Shown here piece after piece: positions 1-10,990 of a stretch of DNA of 64,000 nucleotides. Below the pieces are notes generated by a model. It saw only the letters and a program-made list of their open reading frames with translations. It did not search any database and was not told where the DNA came from. The stretch covers positions 21,388,909-21,452,908 of the forward strand of contig NC_031502.1 of NCBI RefSeq assembly GCF_000237925.1. The letters run 5' to 3'. Source of the DNA: Schistosoma mansoni (lineage: Eukaryota > Platyhelminthes > Trematoda > Strigeidida > Schistosomatidae). The position numbers were made by a program, and so were the translations under genes. Numbering within the stretch: the first letter of the stretch is position 1; every line of letters begins with the position of its first letter.

Positions 1-325
1 GGGACTCCTCAGTGGCGGAGCGCATCCACGATCCCACACTCGCGAGATTCGAACTCAGGACCTATCAGTCTTGAGCCAGAGCACTTAACCGATAGACCAG
101 TGAACCAGACGGCATCCAACGGTGTTAATGTCTTACTTCAACCAATCCACGAAATGGAGCAACCATTCATCAATGTCTTCAGTGAGTTACTATCACCAAC
201 AGACCTGGTTAAACTCCACTGGTTAATGATTCTCACTAGAACTCCAGGAAATACTTCATACCCAGGAAATACCTGGGTTGAAATCTCGCAAGGCGGTTTT
301 CCCTGGTGGTCTAGCTTCAATTGAC
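1..325 (-). repeat. tRNA-headed SINE copy, truncated by window edge
   Basis: The minus strand carries a tRNA-like head (A-box-like GGTCTATCGGTTAAGTGCTC and B-box-like GAGTTCGAATCTCGC) followed by the start of a hammerhead motif (CTGAGGAGTCC at 1-13) that the window edge cuts off. The right end shares the CTGGTGGTCTAGCTTCAATT block with the copy at 1349-1620. The spacer near 120-230 (TTAATGTCTTACTTCAACCAATCCACGA) matches the copies at 1050-1348, 21770-22090 and 57370-57620. This defines a dispersed SINE family. Confidence 0.7.
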
Positions 326-379
326 TCATGACCTCAACTCTATTAATTATTCAAAAATTTCCATTAAAAAAACACTTAC

Positions 380-791
380 CCGTAAATGTTTGATAACGAT
401 CATGTTCATCACTTGTCTCTGAATGTGATTCACCAGTTGGACTTGATCCACTTATATAAGATCGTGTAAATGTAAAAGGATTTGTAATATGTAAACTACT
501 TCCACCATGATATGATGATTGAGAGATATCAGTACTCTTGAATTATGAACATTAACGTTTTGAAAGAAAAAGACAACTAACCATAGTATCTTTTTCTTCA
601 CGTATTCGTTTATCTTCACTTAATAATGGTAATGGTGTTAAATCTACGCCAGATTCATCAATTAAACGAATTGTTGCTCTTGATAAACGTTTTTCTGAGT
701 CAGATTTCTTGGAGAATGAACTTGAAACACGTCGACGAATCATTAAAGCACTTTTACGGATTTTTTGACCTTTCCTATGTACACCTGACAT
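380..791 (-). CDS. 5' exons of an unidentified host gene (possible axonemal dynein intermediate chain 4-like)
   Basis: Exon 1 is 791 down to 582: it opens with ATG (MSGVHRKGQK), has a basic N-terminus, and ends in ACTATG followed by donor GTTAGT. The acceptor TTCAAG at about 537-542 opens exon 2 (536 to 380), which continues in phase 0 as STDISQSSYHGG and ends at donor GTAAGT in phase 1. The gene then leaves the window on the left. The segment IRLIDESGVDLTPLPLL recalls the conserved 'D-E-x-G-x-D-x-T-P-x-P-L' stretch near the N-terminus of WDR78/DNAI4-type dynein intermediate chains. This is family memory, not an alignment. The exon structure is well supported; the identity is a guess. The flank 792-1040 holds no gene. 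Confidence 0.6.
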
Positions 792-1049
792 TTTGGAAAG
801 TTTACTGGCTAAAGAAAAATGAAATTGGTTGATAAAGTATAGGGAGACTATGAAATGAAAGTAGAAAGTTTAATTAAGATGTTATAATGAAATAATAAAG
901 GATGAGTATTCTTATCAGTCTATCTTGGGCCAGTCAGCTACAAAGTTAGTTAAATCTTTATTGTTGACTCTGTGGTAGCATCACTTCAGTGGGATGATGG
1001 TGGGTTACTTAATATATTCAGAAGGAGTTTTGTGGGGATTTCAGTATTT

Positions 1050-1348
1050 TCATAGTTGAAATCATGAATAAATTGAAGCTAGACCACCGAGGAAAATCTA
1101 GAAGCACTGGACGGTCGTTTCGTCCTATTGTAGGACTCCTCAGCAATGCGAGATTCGAACCCACGACCTACCAGCCCCGCGCCAGAGCACTTAGCGGATA
1201 GACCACTAAACCAGCATCCTATGGTGTTAATGTCTAACTTCAACCAATCCACGAAGTTTGCGCAACCGTTCATCAATTGTCTTCAGTGAGTTGTTATCTC
1301 ACAACAGACCTGGTTCAACTCCACTGGTCACAGCTTCTCACTGGAACT
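1050..1348 (-). repeat. SINE copy with hammerhead, head-to-head with next copy
   Basis: Read on the minus strand, the copy starts near CCTGGAGTTCCAGTGAGAAG. It passes a tRNA-like head with B-box-like GGTTCGAATCTCGC, then an intact-looking hammerhead (1104-1149), and ends in GGTGGTCTAGCTTCAATT. No A-tail is visible. Confidence 0.75.
1104..1149 (-). ncRNA. hammerhead ribozyme in SINE
   Basis: The minus strand reads in order: stem I arm GCATTG, core CTGAGGA, stem II GTCC/GGAC closed by a TACAATA loop, core GAAA, a short stem III ACG..CGT, cleavage triplet GTC, then the stem I partner CAGTGC. Stem I pairs over all six positions with one G-U. All core residues of a type I hammerhead are present; N7 is G, which is allowed. 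Activity is inferred. Confidence 0.75.
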
Positions 1349-1620
1349 CCAGGACATGTATCTTGAAGTCGGTCACTAGTGAGCATATGATTATGATCAG
1401 AAGGGGTTTTGTGGAGACTTCAGTATCTATTTCAGTGGTCTATCGGTTAAGTGCTGGCACGCGAAACTGATAGGCCCTGGGTTCGAATCTCGCGAGGCGG
1501 GTTCGTCGATGCGCACTGCTGAGGAGTCCTACAACAAGATGCAACGGCCTTAAAGCAGTGCTTCCAGGTTTTCCCTGGTGGTCTAGCTTCAATTGACCCA
1601 TGATTTCAACTATGATACTA
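1349..1620 (+). repeat. SINE copy, plus orientation
   Basis: The tRNA-like head lies near 1432-1500 (A-box-like TGGTCTATCGGTTAAGTGCT, B-box-like GGGTTCGAATCTCGC). A decayed hammerhead follows, then the family 3' end GGTGGTCTAGCTTCAATT. The outer ends of this copy and the preceding one form an inverted pair. Confidence 0.7.
1513..1561 (+). ncRNA. degenerate hammerhead in SINE
   Basis: Stem I arms GCACTG/CAGTGC and core CTGAGGAGTCC are intact, but the stem II partner and the GGACGAAAC core have decayed to AAGATGCAAC. It is probably inactive. The 3' side has the TAAAGCAGTGC variant also seen at 21802-21850. Confidence 0.6.
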
Positions 1621-1624
1621 CTTA

Positions 1625-3690
1625 ATATATCATAATTTTTGATAATGTCCTGCTCTCTCTTTTGTTGGTAAGCAAGATCAGCTTATAACAGCACTTCTTA
1701 TACAGTTCTGTCCTTAACAATGAACTTATTTCGTTAAAAAGCATAGTTCTTTCCCCCAAGTGATTCACGTTTCAACATAGAAAATGTAAAAAACACTGTT
1801 AATTGCAGCATTGGGTTGTAGGGACGTCATGCATATCATGAATTTCTGTGATCAACATAACAAAGTAATACAAAGGAGTATGACAAGTATCTCCGGTAGT
1901 AAGCAATGGTTTTTATTGTTTCTGACGAAAAAACATCTAAAGCAAACTCTCTACCTGTGAAACTGGTTGTAAACAGTCTGTTTCTATCCAGGAAGTAGAG
2001 GAATATATTTCAAAAAAGTTCCCCACTCGCTTACTCCCACTATGCTGTCAATTTTGTTTCATGATGGCGTGAAAATCTTCTACAGAAATGAGTGACTGTA
2101 ATTACCATCATGATAGGCTTTCAGCCAAGAAAGAAAGGAGTCATAAAAATGTATTCACAATATCTTATTGGTCTAATGTCTAACACTTTGGTGCATTCGA
2201 AGAATAGAACATAGGTGAAAACTTTATAATTTCAGCAGTATATACTTTATTCCTAATTGACAAAATATTCGAGACGCGTTAACCTTTTTACTCCAAGGGA
2301 TACTGGACCTTGCGAAAGATATTATTCCCGACTATATACCCTATCATACAATTATCAACCAAACTTTCTATAACCTTTTACGAAATGAAAACTTTGGCAA
2401 CGGACAAACTCCACTATATACGATGACAAATGGACGATGGAATATGAAACCCTCTTTAATAACATGCTTTATAGTTTAACAGACCTTATTAAGCGACTAT
2501 GGTAATAAAATTCAGATACAAATTGGGTTAGAATGATTTCCATCCATCCATATTTAAAAGGACAGACAAAAAAATTAATAAATCAGTGTAGTGTGGTCCT
2601 TGACCATTGTTAGTCAAAAGACAGTCGGTCAAGTGTTGATTATCTTTATATTGGATAAAAGATGTATCTAACATACGCAAATAGATAGGCGACTAAGCAG
2701 CCTATAAATAAAGATAGATAAACTTTCATGTATATGCAGATATAAAAACACTCAATGTCACCCTGCAAATACTTGAAAAGAACAAACATAAGTGTACAGA
2801 ATCGAGTGACATGTATGTTGTAAGGAATTTATACGGGACATCATAAGGTAACCTGTTTTATTTGTAATGACTTTAGCTTTTAATTGTTCGTGTGCTTGAA
2901 AATCAATAAAAAATGACTTTCTCCCATTCTGTTAGAAACTTTTGGAGACTTTTTGTGTTCTGTAATGAGCTATGGGTTGAAAAGTAGAGGAAATCAACAC
3001 AACTAGCTAGTCAGTCCAACGCAACTTAAAACCCGCACAATGTCTCAAAAGATATAGGCTTATAGTTTTACAGCACCTGGATGAATTTTCAAATTAAACT
3101 TACGTTGGATATTTTAGTACTAAACCAAATGTGGCATAAATTACATATTTTTCGAGCTTTAATCTTATATGATAAGTTATTTGCTTTTCCATCTTATCTA
3201 CTCTATAAACTTGTCAGAGCTGCAGTTATATATTTCTGATGGTTTTAAAAGGGAGTTAAGAAAGGATAATGTGAATTTTCTCCACAGACATTTGTAGCCA
3301 TTGGTCAGCAAGGTGACCATATATGACACTGAGGATTAAAAAACACTATATTTGGTAACCCAAGGAAACAAATAAGGGAATTAAAGCCTAACTTTGGGGA
3401 AATATTAGGGAAAATCTTTAAGAAAAGTTGATGTGAATAAAGTGCAACAATGGATCAAATTCTTGTCTTTTTCTCGATTCAAGGGCGAATAGTTTTGATT
3501 ACCCTTTAAATTCTTCCGCTAAATGGAAACGTTTAGAATTTAGCACCTTAACCCCTGCTTAATTTAAATTAACATCGAATATTCTACTTTGTCCACCTCT
3601 CGGAGCAATTGTCTCTGGCGAAAATGCACACCTATTAGTTGATTTTTGTACAAACTGCCTAATTTTAGCCGAAATCAACACCATCTGTTT
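1625..3690. other. noncoding AT-rich stretch
   Basis: I find no long ORF, no spliceable conserved exon and no recognisable repeat here. Confidence 0.5.
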
Positions 3691-3699
3691 ACATTTGGC

Positions 3700-3930
3700 C
3701 GATAACTAGGTAGTGACCAATGTCATGTGTATCAGGTCCTTCTAAGTGAAGATCGAATTCTGTCAATTAAATTTCAATGTGGCTACTAGTCGAGGTAACT
3801 TGTCCACTATGTTGAGGTGTAGTGGATTATAATCCACCAAGGAGTATCCGTTCTCTCAAGATTACAGTTACACTTTGATAATGAGTGCCGAATAGCACGA
3901 ACCTTAGGCCCAGGGTTTACTGGGCTTGTA
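3700..3930 (+). repeat. Sm-alpha-like SINE remnant with hammerhead relic
   Basis: The block ACCAATGTCATGTGTATCAG matches the flank of the intact copy at 28375-28640. CTCAAGATTACAG followed by a decayed hammerhead (3865-3925) matches its 3' part. In the relic, stem II GTGC/GCAC is preserved (GAGTGCCGAATAGCACGAA), while the CTGANGA core has become ATAATGA. Confidence 0.55.
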
Positions 3931-4059
3931 TGCCAATTTACTTCCTGGTCTCCTACTACCATCGATTTCGTTACATATTAACGGTATCAAGATATAAAGA
4001 GTGATAAAAAGTAATGTGATAGATATGAATTTCGAAATGACCTGTAACATTTATCTGAA

Positions 4060-4790
4060 TGGTCCGAAATTTGGAGGTTGCCGATAGACGCTTCCAAGTG
4101 CATTATGATGTATACCGGTCACAAAGGTACAGATACATTCACGGTGAATAACACTGAGCTACCCTTTGTTCAGACACACAAAGACTTGCGAGTCATCGTT
4201 GGCCAAGACTTGAAAATTACTGAACGCTGTCGTGTGACAGCAGCCAGAGGTTTTAGAAACCTATGATCAATAGATAAAGCCTCTAACCATGTCGATACTG
4301 AAGTCTTTTTGATTTTGTATACAGTGTTCGTCGATTCTAATCCCGCGTATTTAATACGATAAGCTAGCTTCTGCCTAAAAAGATAGTAAGCTGTTGAGGA
4401 AGGTTCAAACAACCACAAATTAGTTGATTTCCCAAACTCAAAGCTGCCGTATGAAGAAAGACTTACTAAGTTGAACCTTATCCAATTGTCATTTAGAAGG
4501 ACTAGAGGTGATCTTATGGCAGTTTTTAAATTACTTAATGGTGAATCTGTATTTGAGAACCCTCCAAAGTGAGGACAGTATTAAAAGTCTCAAAATTCCA
4601 GAACAAATTGCCTGTCAGCTGACTAAAGACTCTCCCACTAAATCATCAGCGAATGGAATTCATTACCTCAACACGTGATTAAAACTTCATCTGTCAACGA
4701 ATTCAAAAAGTCAGATCAATTGAAAGAATGCCACATCCAGGATTTATGAAGGTAACTCATCCTTCTGTAGACTGAAAACAAACTGAAACT
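4060..4790 (+). pseudogene. CR1-like non-LTR reverse transcriptase, C-terminal relic
   Basis: Conceptual translation across frameshifts shows the order typical of the region after the CR1/jockey RT core. First comes an INxSKC-like start (IDASKCIMMYTGHK), then a KDLRVIVGQDLKITERCR segment resembling 'R-D-L-G-V', then LPYEERLTKLNLIQLSFRR with TRGDLMAVFKLLNG. The end resembles 'WNSLPQHVIKTSSVNEFKK'. Several stops and at least two frame changes make it dead. It is 5'-truncated, as is usual for such insertions. Confidence 0.75.
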
Positions 4791-4805
4791 TCAAATGAAG
4801 GTGTA

Positions 4806-4824
4806 TATATATATATATATATGT
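4806..4824. repeat. (AT)n microsatellite
   Basis: About nine TA units, directly 3' of the CR1-like relic. Confidence 0.8.
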
Positions 4825-5779
4825 TTGTAGGGAAGTCTGTGACAATGAGTCAAGAAGATGAGTTTTGGTAATGAAGATTTATGGATAACCATCACAAGTG
4901 ACAGAGACGCATGAAAAAAAGGGCAGTGAATAGATACTTGGGAGAATCTTCAAGAAAAGTAGGGGTAAACATAGGTTACAATGCAAAAAGTTGTCTTTCC
5001 TGTACATCAAGATAAATTGTGCGACTTTTTCATACGCTTCTTCACATGGAAAAACTGTTTTGTCATTCTCGAGTTAAAATTCACAACTTGTTTACTTTTC
5101 ATAAAAACCGGCAGTGAATGGTTTGCTTTGAAGAAAACAGGCGAATGTTTAACCAAAATAGAGAGATTGGTATTTTGCTAATGTCAACACCTGAAATGGA
5201 CTTCAGACCCTAATTCTGACATCATAATAAACAGAAAAAATGAATAAAGTAGTGATAAATATATGTGCTTCATTATAGCTAATTAACAAACTAATGTTTA
5301 CCAAATTCGTCTACTCAAAAAAAATTAATTAGACTTGCATGGTTAACATGAAATCGGGATGCTCACTTTGTAGCTCTTCGTAAGCAAGAGACACACAACT
5401 TTTGTAATTTTATTTAATAATAATGTTTTAGCGTCAAAACCTGCGCAGTTATTAATCACCACAGTGTTGACCTTCAAATATTCAATGTCTTTGTAACAGG
5501 CTTGTATAAACCAATGGATTACTTTCCACTAGCTTGTTGTAGTTTCGGCATCGTTCCAGGTAGTTGGTTATGTCGATTGGGTAGTAATCTAACCATTAGA
5601 CTGGATTAATTCTAGTCAGTATGGTAGTTATTTGTGGGCTTGTGTATTTTGTAGTTGAGTAAGTGCTTTTGTCACAGGACAGTATCACATTACCAGGTAG
5701 GAGGTTGCTCGGTCGCAATGTGAAAATAATAAATTGATAATTCAATCGCCAAGAGAATACGACTGTTTGAAGAATAGAT

Positions 5780-5993
5780 GATTAATTTACTCGATTGATA
5801 GTATGTGAAAATATGGGATTGAAAGAATGAGAGGGGAATGAAAGTGATAGTAAGAGAGATAGGAATTAGTTACTGATATAGGGTGATGATAACTGTAGAA
5901 ATTTTTGATGCATGTATCAGACACAATTGGTCGAAGAGAGGGGTGATAATGCACTGATGACCATGTGTTATTCAAGTCTTCTCCTAAAGCTAT
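5780..5993 (-). pseudogene. CR1-like 3' part, left half of a split copy
   Basis: This stretch abuts the left LTR of the gypsy element. After removal of the element and one CTAT it reads straight into 11317 onward. Its layout (GATGATAACTGTAG ... GTTATTCAAGTCTT then CTATCAACGGAGAAGG) matches the CR1-like copy at 56720-56920. The gypsy element therefore landed in an older non-LTR copy. Confidence 0.6.
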
Positions 5994-6319
5994 TGTAGCT
6001 GTAAATAATTCCCCAAAATCAATAGCTCATTAAGTGTTCGACATTGGATGCTGACCACGTTGTTTAAGTGGACTTGTTTAGCTGAAGGCTTTCGGTCATG
6101 CATCCGCACCAGATCACGTTTCAACACGACGTGGGACACAGCTCCTACGTTTCATTAGCCAGCTCATAGAAAAGGTCCTCGATATATTGGTAACGAATCA
6201 AATATATCTTTCCTGCCTCTTCTCGTCTGACTTCTGATTTCTATCTGACTGGGAACGATCGAACATAGAAGGTGCTACTGGTATCCAGTTGTAAAACTAG
6301 AATATCCGTTGCATCATCA
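5994..6319 (+). repeat. 5' LTR of gypsy element 1
   Basis: Begins TGTAGCTGTAAATAATTCCC and ends GTTGCATCATCA. Same length as 10991-11316 and no difference found by eye. Confidence 0.95.
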
Positions 6320-6320
6320 T

Positions 6321-6338
6321 TGGTGAGACCGACGTGAT
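6321..6338 (+). promoter_or_regulatory. primer-binding site (tRNA-Trp-like)
   Basis: TGGTGAGACCGACGTGAT begins two bases after the LTR. It resembles the complement of the 3' end of eukaryotic tRNA-Trp, the primer reported for CsRn1-type elements. I judged the match from memory. Confidence 0.6.
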
Positions 6339-6498
6339 CTGGTACACCAAGTCAATATACTGTGAGTCTGTTCCATTTTGGAATATTATTATTCATTGTT
6401 ATTCTTTATTTGAATTTTATATATTGTGATATACTTTTTTCGCGAATTTTTTTTCTCGGATATATTTTAATTAGACATTTTTCGTTATCTATATTAAT

Positions 6499-7332
6499 AT
6501 GACGGAACACTCACCCAAGGTTTTTAAGTTAAAGTCTTTTCCCCCTATTTCGATTCAGTTAACGCCATTTTGGCCCGACAATATCGAGTCCTGGTTCTGC
6601 TATGCAGAAGCCGATTTTTGCATGCACGGAATCACGGACTCGCGCACACGTTTCCTCGCGGTAGTTAAGGCGTTACCGCGCGAGTTTAACAGGTACGTAA
6701 CACCTAGTATGTTTACTAGTGATGTTTCCGAACCTTACGAATCGCTTAAGCTATCGATTTTAAAACGAGGAGACCTAACTGATCGACAACGGTTAGACCA
6801 ACTCCTTAACAATACCGACTTACAACATGGTTCTGCGACGGACATGTTGCTTAGAATGAGAGAAGTCATCGACCAACGAACTTTCGATGATGGCCTATTT
6901 AGACAACTTTTCTTGTCTAAACTCCCTCAACAGGTGCAGGCAGTGCTTGTTTCATTTCAAAACAATGCCATAGATGAACTAGCTGCATCTGCCGATCGAA
7001 TCTTGGAAATCACTAGATCTTCTAAGGCCGAGGTTTTTTCCGTCAAAGAAAAACCCCAATCGACCTCGACTGACATGGCCGAACTATGTCACACGCTTAC
7101 ACGATATCTTAGAGTTCGCAATGACCGTAGTCGGTCAAAAACCCCGCGTAGAAGTGCCTCACGTAAGCGATCTGGCTCTCGACCACGAGAGACAGACAAT
7201 CCCGACTGGTGCTGGTATCATAACCAGTACGGTAAGTTTTCCAGAAACTGCAGGAAACCTTGCAATTATCCGACCCCAAAATCGAGTGACACGAAAAACA
7301 GTTCGGGAAACTTCCCAGCCGGCACGCGTTAA
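6499..7332 (+). CDS. gag: Gag of gypsy element 1
   Basis: 277 residues. The first ATG of a long open frame follows the primer-binding site by 160 bases. The N-terminal two thirds are a capsid-like helical domain ([30 protein letters not shown]-type spacing). An Arg/Ser/Lys-rich stretch lies near residues 205-230. The C-terminal zinc-binding box is C-x2-H-x9-C-x3-C (CWYH...CRKPC, about residues 237-256). This CHCC arrangement, in place of CCHC, marks the CsRn1/Boudicca lineage. It packages element RNA into cytoplasmic particles. The frame ends in TAA after overlapping the pol frame by 43 bases. No inactivating change is seen. Confidence 0.92.
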   Translation: MTEHSPKVFKLKSFPPISIQLTPFWPDNIESWFCYAEADFCMHGITDSRTRFLAVVKALPREFNRYVTPSMFTSDVSEPYESLKLSILKRGDLTDRQRLDQLLNNTDLQHGSATDMLLRMREVIDQRTFDDGLFRQLFLSKLPQQVQAVLVSFQNNAIDELAASADRILEITRSSKAEVFSVKEKPQSTSTDMAELCHTLTRYLRVRNDRSRSKTPRRSASRKRSGSRPRETDNPDWCWYHNQYGKFSRNCRKPCNYPTPKSSDTKNSSGNFPAGTR

Positions 7333-7349
7333 CGGCAACCGTAGCCGGC
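7305..7349 (+). promoter_or_regulatory. -1 ribosomal frameshift signal between gag and pol
   Basis: GGGAAAC (7305-7311) lies in gag phase as G|GGA|AAC, matching the X XXY YYZ rule. After six bases, GCCGGC (7318-7323) can pair with GCCGGC (7344-7349), enclosing a small hairpin ACGG-CAA-CCGT (7332-7342). The pol frame is open from 7290 and the gag stop is at 7330-7332, so a slip here gives one continuous Gag-Pol. The same heptamer, phase and spacing occur in the second gypsy family in this window. Confidence 0.8.
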
Positions 7350-10300
7350 GAACACAGCCGTCTCTTATATGTCACGGATGTGACTACGAAAGTTCGCTAC
7401 CTCGTCGACACTGGCGCAGAAGTTAGCGTTCTTCCAGCAAATCTCGACGACAGACTTCGCGAGTCTGTTTTAAGTTTACAGGCGGCAAACGGAAAGCCGA
7501 TCGCTACTTACGGTAAAAGGTACGTCTACCTTAACGTGGGTTTACGCAAACCCATACACTGGATTTTCGTTGTTGCAGACGTCTCTATGCCAATCATTGG
7601 TATAGACCTGTTACAACACCACAATCTACTCATCGACACACGCGCACGAAGGTTAATAGACGGAAACACTAAGTTATCCGTTTGCGTAACTCCTTGTTCT
7701 GGTTGCAGGTTATCCCCAGTCACGATTAAGCACGCCATAGACCCCTTGTACCAAGCAGTACTCGACAAATACCCCGGGATATACCAATCGCAATCGAAAT
7801 TAAGTTGTGTAACCAGCAATGTTACACATCACATCTCGACTACAGGACCACCTATATTTTCGAAAGCCCGAAGACTCGCTCCCGAAAGGCTTAGGTTAGC
7901 TAAAAACGAATTCAACCACATGATGGACCTAGGAATAATTCGACCATCGAATAGTCCATGGGCATCCCCATTGCACATGGTCCCTAAAAAGGACAGCAAT
8001 GATTGGCGGCCAACTGGTGATTATCGGCGTCTGAATGCTAAAACCATTCCCGATCGTTACCCGCTGCCTCATATTCACGATTTGACAGCTACCTTGAAAG
8101 GTACAACTGTCTTTTCGAAAATCGACTTGGTTAAAGCTTATAACCAAATCCCGATGGCACCTGACGACATTCCTAAAACCGCCATCATCACTCCCTTCGG
8201 TCTTTACGAATTTCTACGAATGCCTTTTGGTTTAAGAAATGCGGCTCAAACCTTCCAAAGGTTTATAGACGACGTCTTCCGAGGTCTCAACTTCGTACAT
8301 GCGTATGTTGATGACTGTCTAATAGCAAGTCCGGACAGAGAATCACATCTCAAGCATCTGGACATTGTTTTCGATCGACTCCAAAGGCATGGCATTACTG
8401 TCAACATTCAGAAATGCCAAATCGCAACTAACTCCTTAGACTTCTTAGGACACACTATTGATGCCCAAGGCATCCGACCCCTTAGGAGCAAAGTGGCGGC
8501 CATTCTGGATTACCCAGAACCGACCACGATCAAGCACTTACGAATTTTTAACGGACTCGTAAGTTTCTATAGACGGTTCATACCCAAATGCGCGTCCCTT
8601 ATGAAACCGTTAACCGATCAGCTTCGTGGAAATGCGAAATCAATTAGTTTAGACGACATAGCCCGTAAAGCATTCTCCACAGTTAAGGAACACATCGCTA
8701 AAGCAACCTTGCTTGCTCATCAGGACACTCAAGCACCCATTAGTATCGCAGTAGACGCATCTGACTCAGCAATCGGAGCAGTCTTACAACAATGGGTTAA
8801 CAACTCGTGGCAACCTTTAGGATTTTTCTCGAGACGGTTGTTAGACACGGAATCTAGGTACAGTACGTTCGGTAGAGAACTCCTAGCTATGTATTGTGCT
8901 GTACGGCATTTTCAACATTCCATCGAAGGAAGAGAATTCACGCTTTTTACCGATCATAAACCTCTTACCTTCTCTTTAAGTTCATCTTCAGACAAGTACT
9001 CACCGCGAGAGTCTCGACAACTCGACTACATTTCGCAGTTTACTTCAGACATACAACATATTTCTGGAGCAAACAATGTAGTCGCAGACGCCTTGTCTCG
9101 AATTAGCTCCTTGAACAGTTTCCAAGGAATCGACCTTCTTAAACTCGCTCAGCTTCAAAAAGAAGACATTGATCTTCAGCATGAGTTATCCTCGACAACT
9201 CTTAAACTAAGTATTAGGCAGATGGGAACAGGTAAGGAAACCTTACTCTGTGACACATCTACAGGTAGGGATCGTCCAATTGTACCAAAACATTATCGCC
9301 GCAACGTCTTCAATACGTTGCACAATCTTTCTCATCCAGGTGCTCGTGCAACAATCGAACTTATAGCCGAACGCTTTTGTTGGCCTGGCATGAATAAAGA
9401 CGTGAGGGAGTGGGCACGCTCCTGTGTAAGCTGTCAGAAATCTAAGGTCATAAGACATAACAAATGTCCCTTAGGCTCTTTCAAAACCCCTGACGCTCGT
9501 TTCGACCACGTCCATATAGATTTAGTAGGACCCTTACCCGACTCGAACGGATACTCATATCTCCTAACATGCGTAGACCGTTTCACTCGATGGCCAGAAG
9601 CAGTACCGATTAAGGACATTACTGCTGAAACCGTGGCCCGTGCTTTCGTCGAACGATGGGTAGCAAATTTCGGCTGCCCTTCCACAATCACTACAGACCG
9701 CGGACGCCAATTCGAATCTGGACTTTTCCGTTGTCTGACCTCACTATTAGGAATCACGCGCTTCCGAACGACCGCCTACCACCCACAAGCAAACGGGTTG
9801 GTAGAACGTTTTCATCGACAACTAAAAGCTTCATTCTCAGCTTCAAACGTTTCACAGTGGACAGACGCTCTTCCACTCGTCTTGCTAGGTATCCGCAATG
9901 CAGTGAAAGCTGACATTGGATACACGGCATCTCAACTCGTTTACGGAACGACACTCCGACTCCCAGGAGAATTCGTGGATCCTTCAGCTTCTTCATTGAA
10001 CATGGATCTAAACTCTTACACGAGTAGGCTTACAAACGCTATGCGTTCAGTTAAACCTGCTCACACTCGACCTCAATCAACTGATGTTTTCGTTCAACCC
10101 GAATTACGACATAGTACATACGTCTTCGTTCGTCGAGACTCACATCGACGACCCCTCGAATCAGCATACGAAGGACCCTTCAAAGTTCTTCAACGCGAAC
10201 CTAAGTACTATGTAGTCGATAAGAACGGTACGAAAGATAGCATCAGTATCGATCGACTCAAAGCTGCGTACCTAGAAGGAAACCCTAGCTACGTCGATTT

Positions 10301-10463
10301 TCCTTCGGTACAAGCAAACGACACAGCTACTACACTCGTAGTACCCTACACGACAACCGACACACAACTTGATACTTCGTCAACGTCGATAGAAAAACCT
10401 AAAACAACGCGTTCTGGAAGACGAGTAAGATTTCCAGAACATCTTAACGAATATTGCACGTAG
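7305..10463 (+). CDS. pol: Pol polyprotein of gypsy element 1 (PR-RT-RH-IN)
   Basis: The pol frame is open from 7290 to 10463 and has no suitable ATG near its start, so it is most likely made by -1 frameshifting at 7305. Domains by nucleotide position: aspartic protease with [12 protein letters not shown] near 7404; RT with [15 protein letters not shown] and YVDDCLIAS (catalytic YVDD near 8304); RNase H with VDASD near 8751, RELLAMY and TDHKPL; integrase with an HHCC zinc site (HPGARA...CVSCQK, 9333-9440) and DDE residues in HIDLVGP (9512), TDRG (9696) and NGLVERFH (9795). This is the Ty3/gypsy order. No chromodomain is evident. All catalytic motifs are intact. Confidence 0.95.
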   Translation, partial: GKLPSRHALTATVAGEHSRLLYVTDVTTKVRYLVDTGAEVSVLPANLDDRLRESVLSLQAANGKPIATYGKRYVYLNVGLRKPIHWIFVVADVSMPIIGIDLLQHHNLLIDTRARRLIDGNTKLSVCVTPCSGCRLSPVTIKHAIDPLYQAVLDKYPGIYQSQSKLSCVTSNVTHHISTTGPPIFSKARRLAPERLRLAKNEFNHMMDLGIIRPSNSPWASPLHMVPKKDSNDWRPTGDYRRLNAKTIPDRYPLPHIHDLTATLKGTTVFSKIDLVKAYNQIPMAPDDIPKTAIITPFGLYEFLRMPFGLRNAAQTFQRFIDDVFRGLNFVHAYVDDCLIASPDRESHLKHLDIVFDRLQRHGITVNIQKCQIATNSLDFLGHTIDAQGIRPLRSKVAAILDYPEPTTIKHLRIFNGLVSFYRRFIPKCASLMKPLTDQLRGNAKSISLDDIARKAFSTVKEHIAKATLLAHQDTQAPISIAVDASDSAIGAVLQQWVNNSWQPLGFFSRRLLDTESRYSTFGRELLAMYCAVRHFQHSIEGREFTLFTDHKPLTFSLSSSSDKYSPRESRQLDYISQFTSDIQHISGANNVVADALSRISSLNSFQGIDLLKLAQLQKEDIDLQHELSSTTLKLSIRQMGTGKETLLCDTSTGRDRPIVPKHYRRNVFNTLHNLSHPGARATIELIAERFCWPGMNKDVREWARSCVSCQKSKVIRHNKCPLGSFKTPDARFDHVHIDLVGPLPDSNGYSYLLTCVDRFTRWPEAVPIKDITAETVARAFVERWVANFGCPSTITTDRGRQFESGLFRCLTSLLGITRFRTTAYHPQANGLVERFHRQLKASFSASNVSQWTDALPLVLLGIRNAVKADIGYTASQLVYGTTLRLPGEFVDPSASSLNMDLNSYTSRLTNAMRSVKPAHTRPQSTDVFVQPELRHSTYVFVRRDSHRRPLESAYEGPFKVLQREPKYYVVDKNGTKDSISIDRLKAAYLEGNPSYVDFPSVQANDTATTLVVPYTTTDTQLDTSSTSIEKPKTTRSGRRVRFPEHLNEYCT

Positions 10464-10603
10464 GACATAAGCTTTATCTTGAATTACCCTTTCAAAGTTT
10501 ATTATAAATTTTTTTTTAATATGCTCATTTTTTTATTTATATAAAAAAAAACAAAAAAAAAAACAAAACATTTTTTGAGCGTATATATATATATATTTAT
10601 ATA

Positions 10604-10852
10604 TTGAAAAAAACCAAAAGAAAACCTTTTTTTCCGATCGCTTTTACGCTGTTTGTAAGTGTATCAGTTTATTTTTTTCCGCTCATCTTGTGTCCTTACG
10701 CAAGTACGAGTGTATTTTCGACATGCACTCACACGTTTTATTTTTCCTCTTTTCCAGGACGGCTGGAAAAGAACGACGAAGTTTCGCAAGGAACCGAAAT
10801 TTTCATTGTACTATATTTCTTTATTGCTACGTTGTACATTTTGGTCCCATAG
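10604..10852 (+). CDS. small hydrophobic ORF3 of gypsy element 1
   Basis: 82 residues, basic start then two hydrophobic segments (about residues 11-32 and 64-82), placed between pol and the 3' LTR. Boudicca is reported to have a third, possibly envelope-like ORF at this place. I see no envelope motif here, and the frame is short and T-rich, so chance is a real alternative. A splice-acceptor-like TTTTCCAG lies at 10750-10757. Confidence 0.25.
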   Translation: MKKTKRKPFFPIAFTLFVSVSVYFFPLILCPYASTSVFSTCTHTFYFSSFPGRLEKNDEVSQGTEIFIVLYFFIATLYILVP

Positions 10853-10975
10853 TTTAAGGAAAGACGACCAGACGCTGCTAAACGAAGCAAGCTATCAGAA
10901 GAGTGTTTACCAACGACAAACTCGTTGGGTTTAAACTTCTGGCTGGTCACGTCTTAGGGGCATCACTACCTCACT

Positions 10976-10985
10976 AGGAGGGGAG
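10976..10985 (+). promoter_or_regulatory. polypurine tract of gypsy element 1
   Basis: AGGAGGGGAG ends five bases before the 3' LTR (10991). This is the expected plus-strand primer. Confidence 0.75.
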
Positions 10986-10990
10986 TGATC

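Noticed and set aside
7291-7300. GAAAAAC as the slippery site of gypsy element 1
   Set aside because: It does not satisfy X XXY YYZ in the gag phase, whereas GGGAAAC eight bases downstream does and is conserved in the other family.
7121-7426. 101-codon frame spanning the gag/pol junction of gypsy element 1
   Set aside because: Third reading frame without conserved motifs. The gag and pol frames account for the region.
9434-9996. Minus-strand frames over the gypsy integrase
   Set aside because: Antisense shadows. The sense strand has all integrase motifs.
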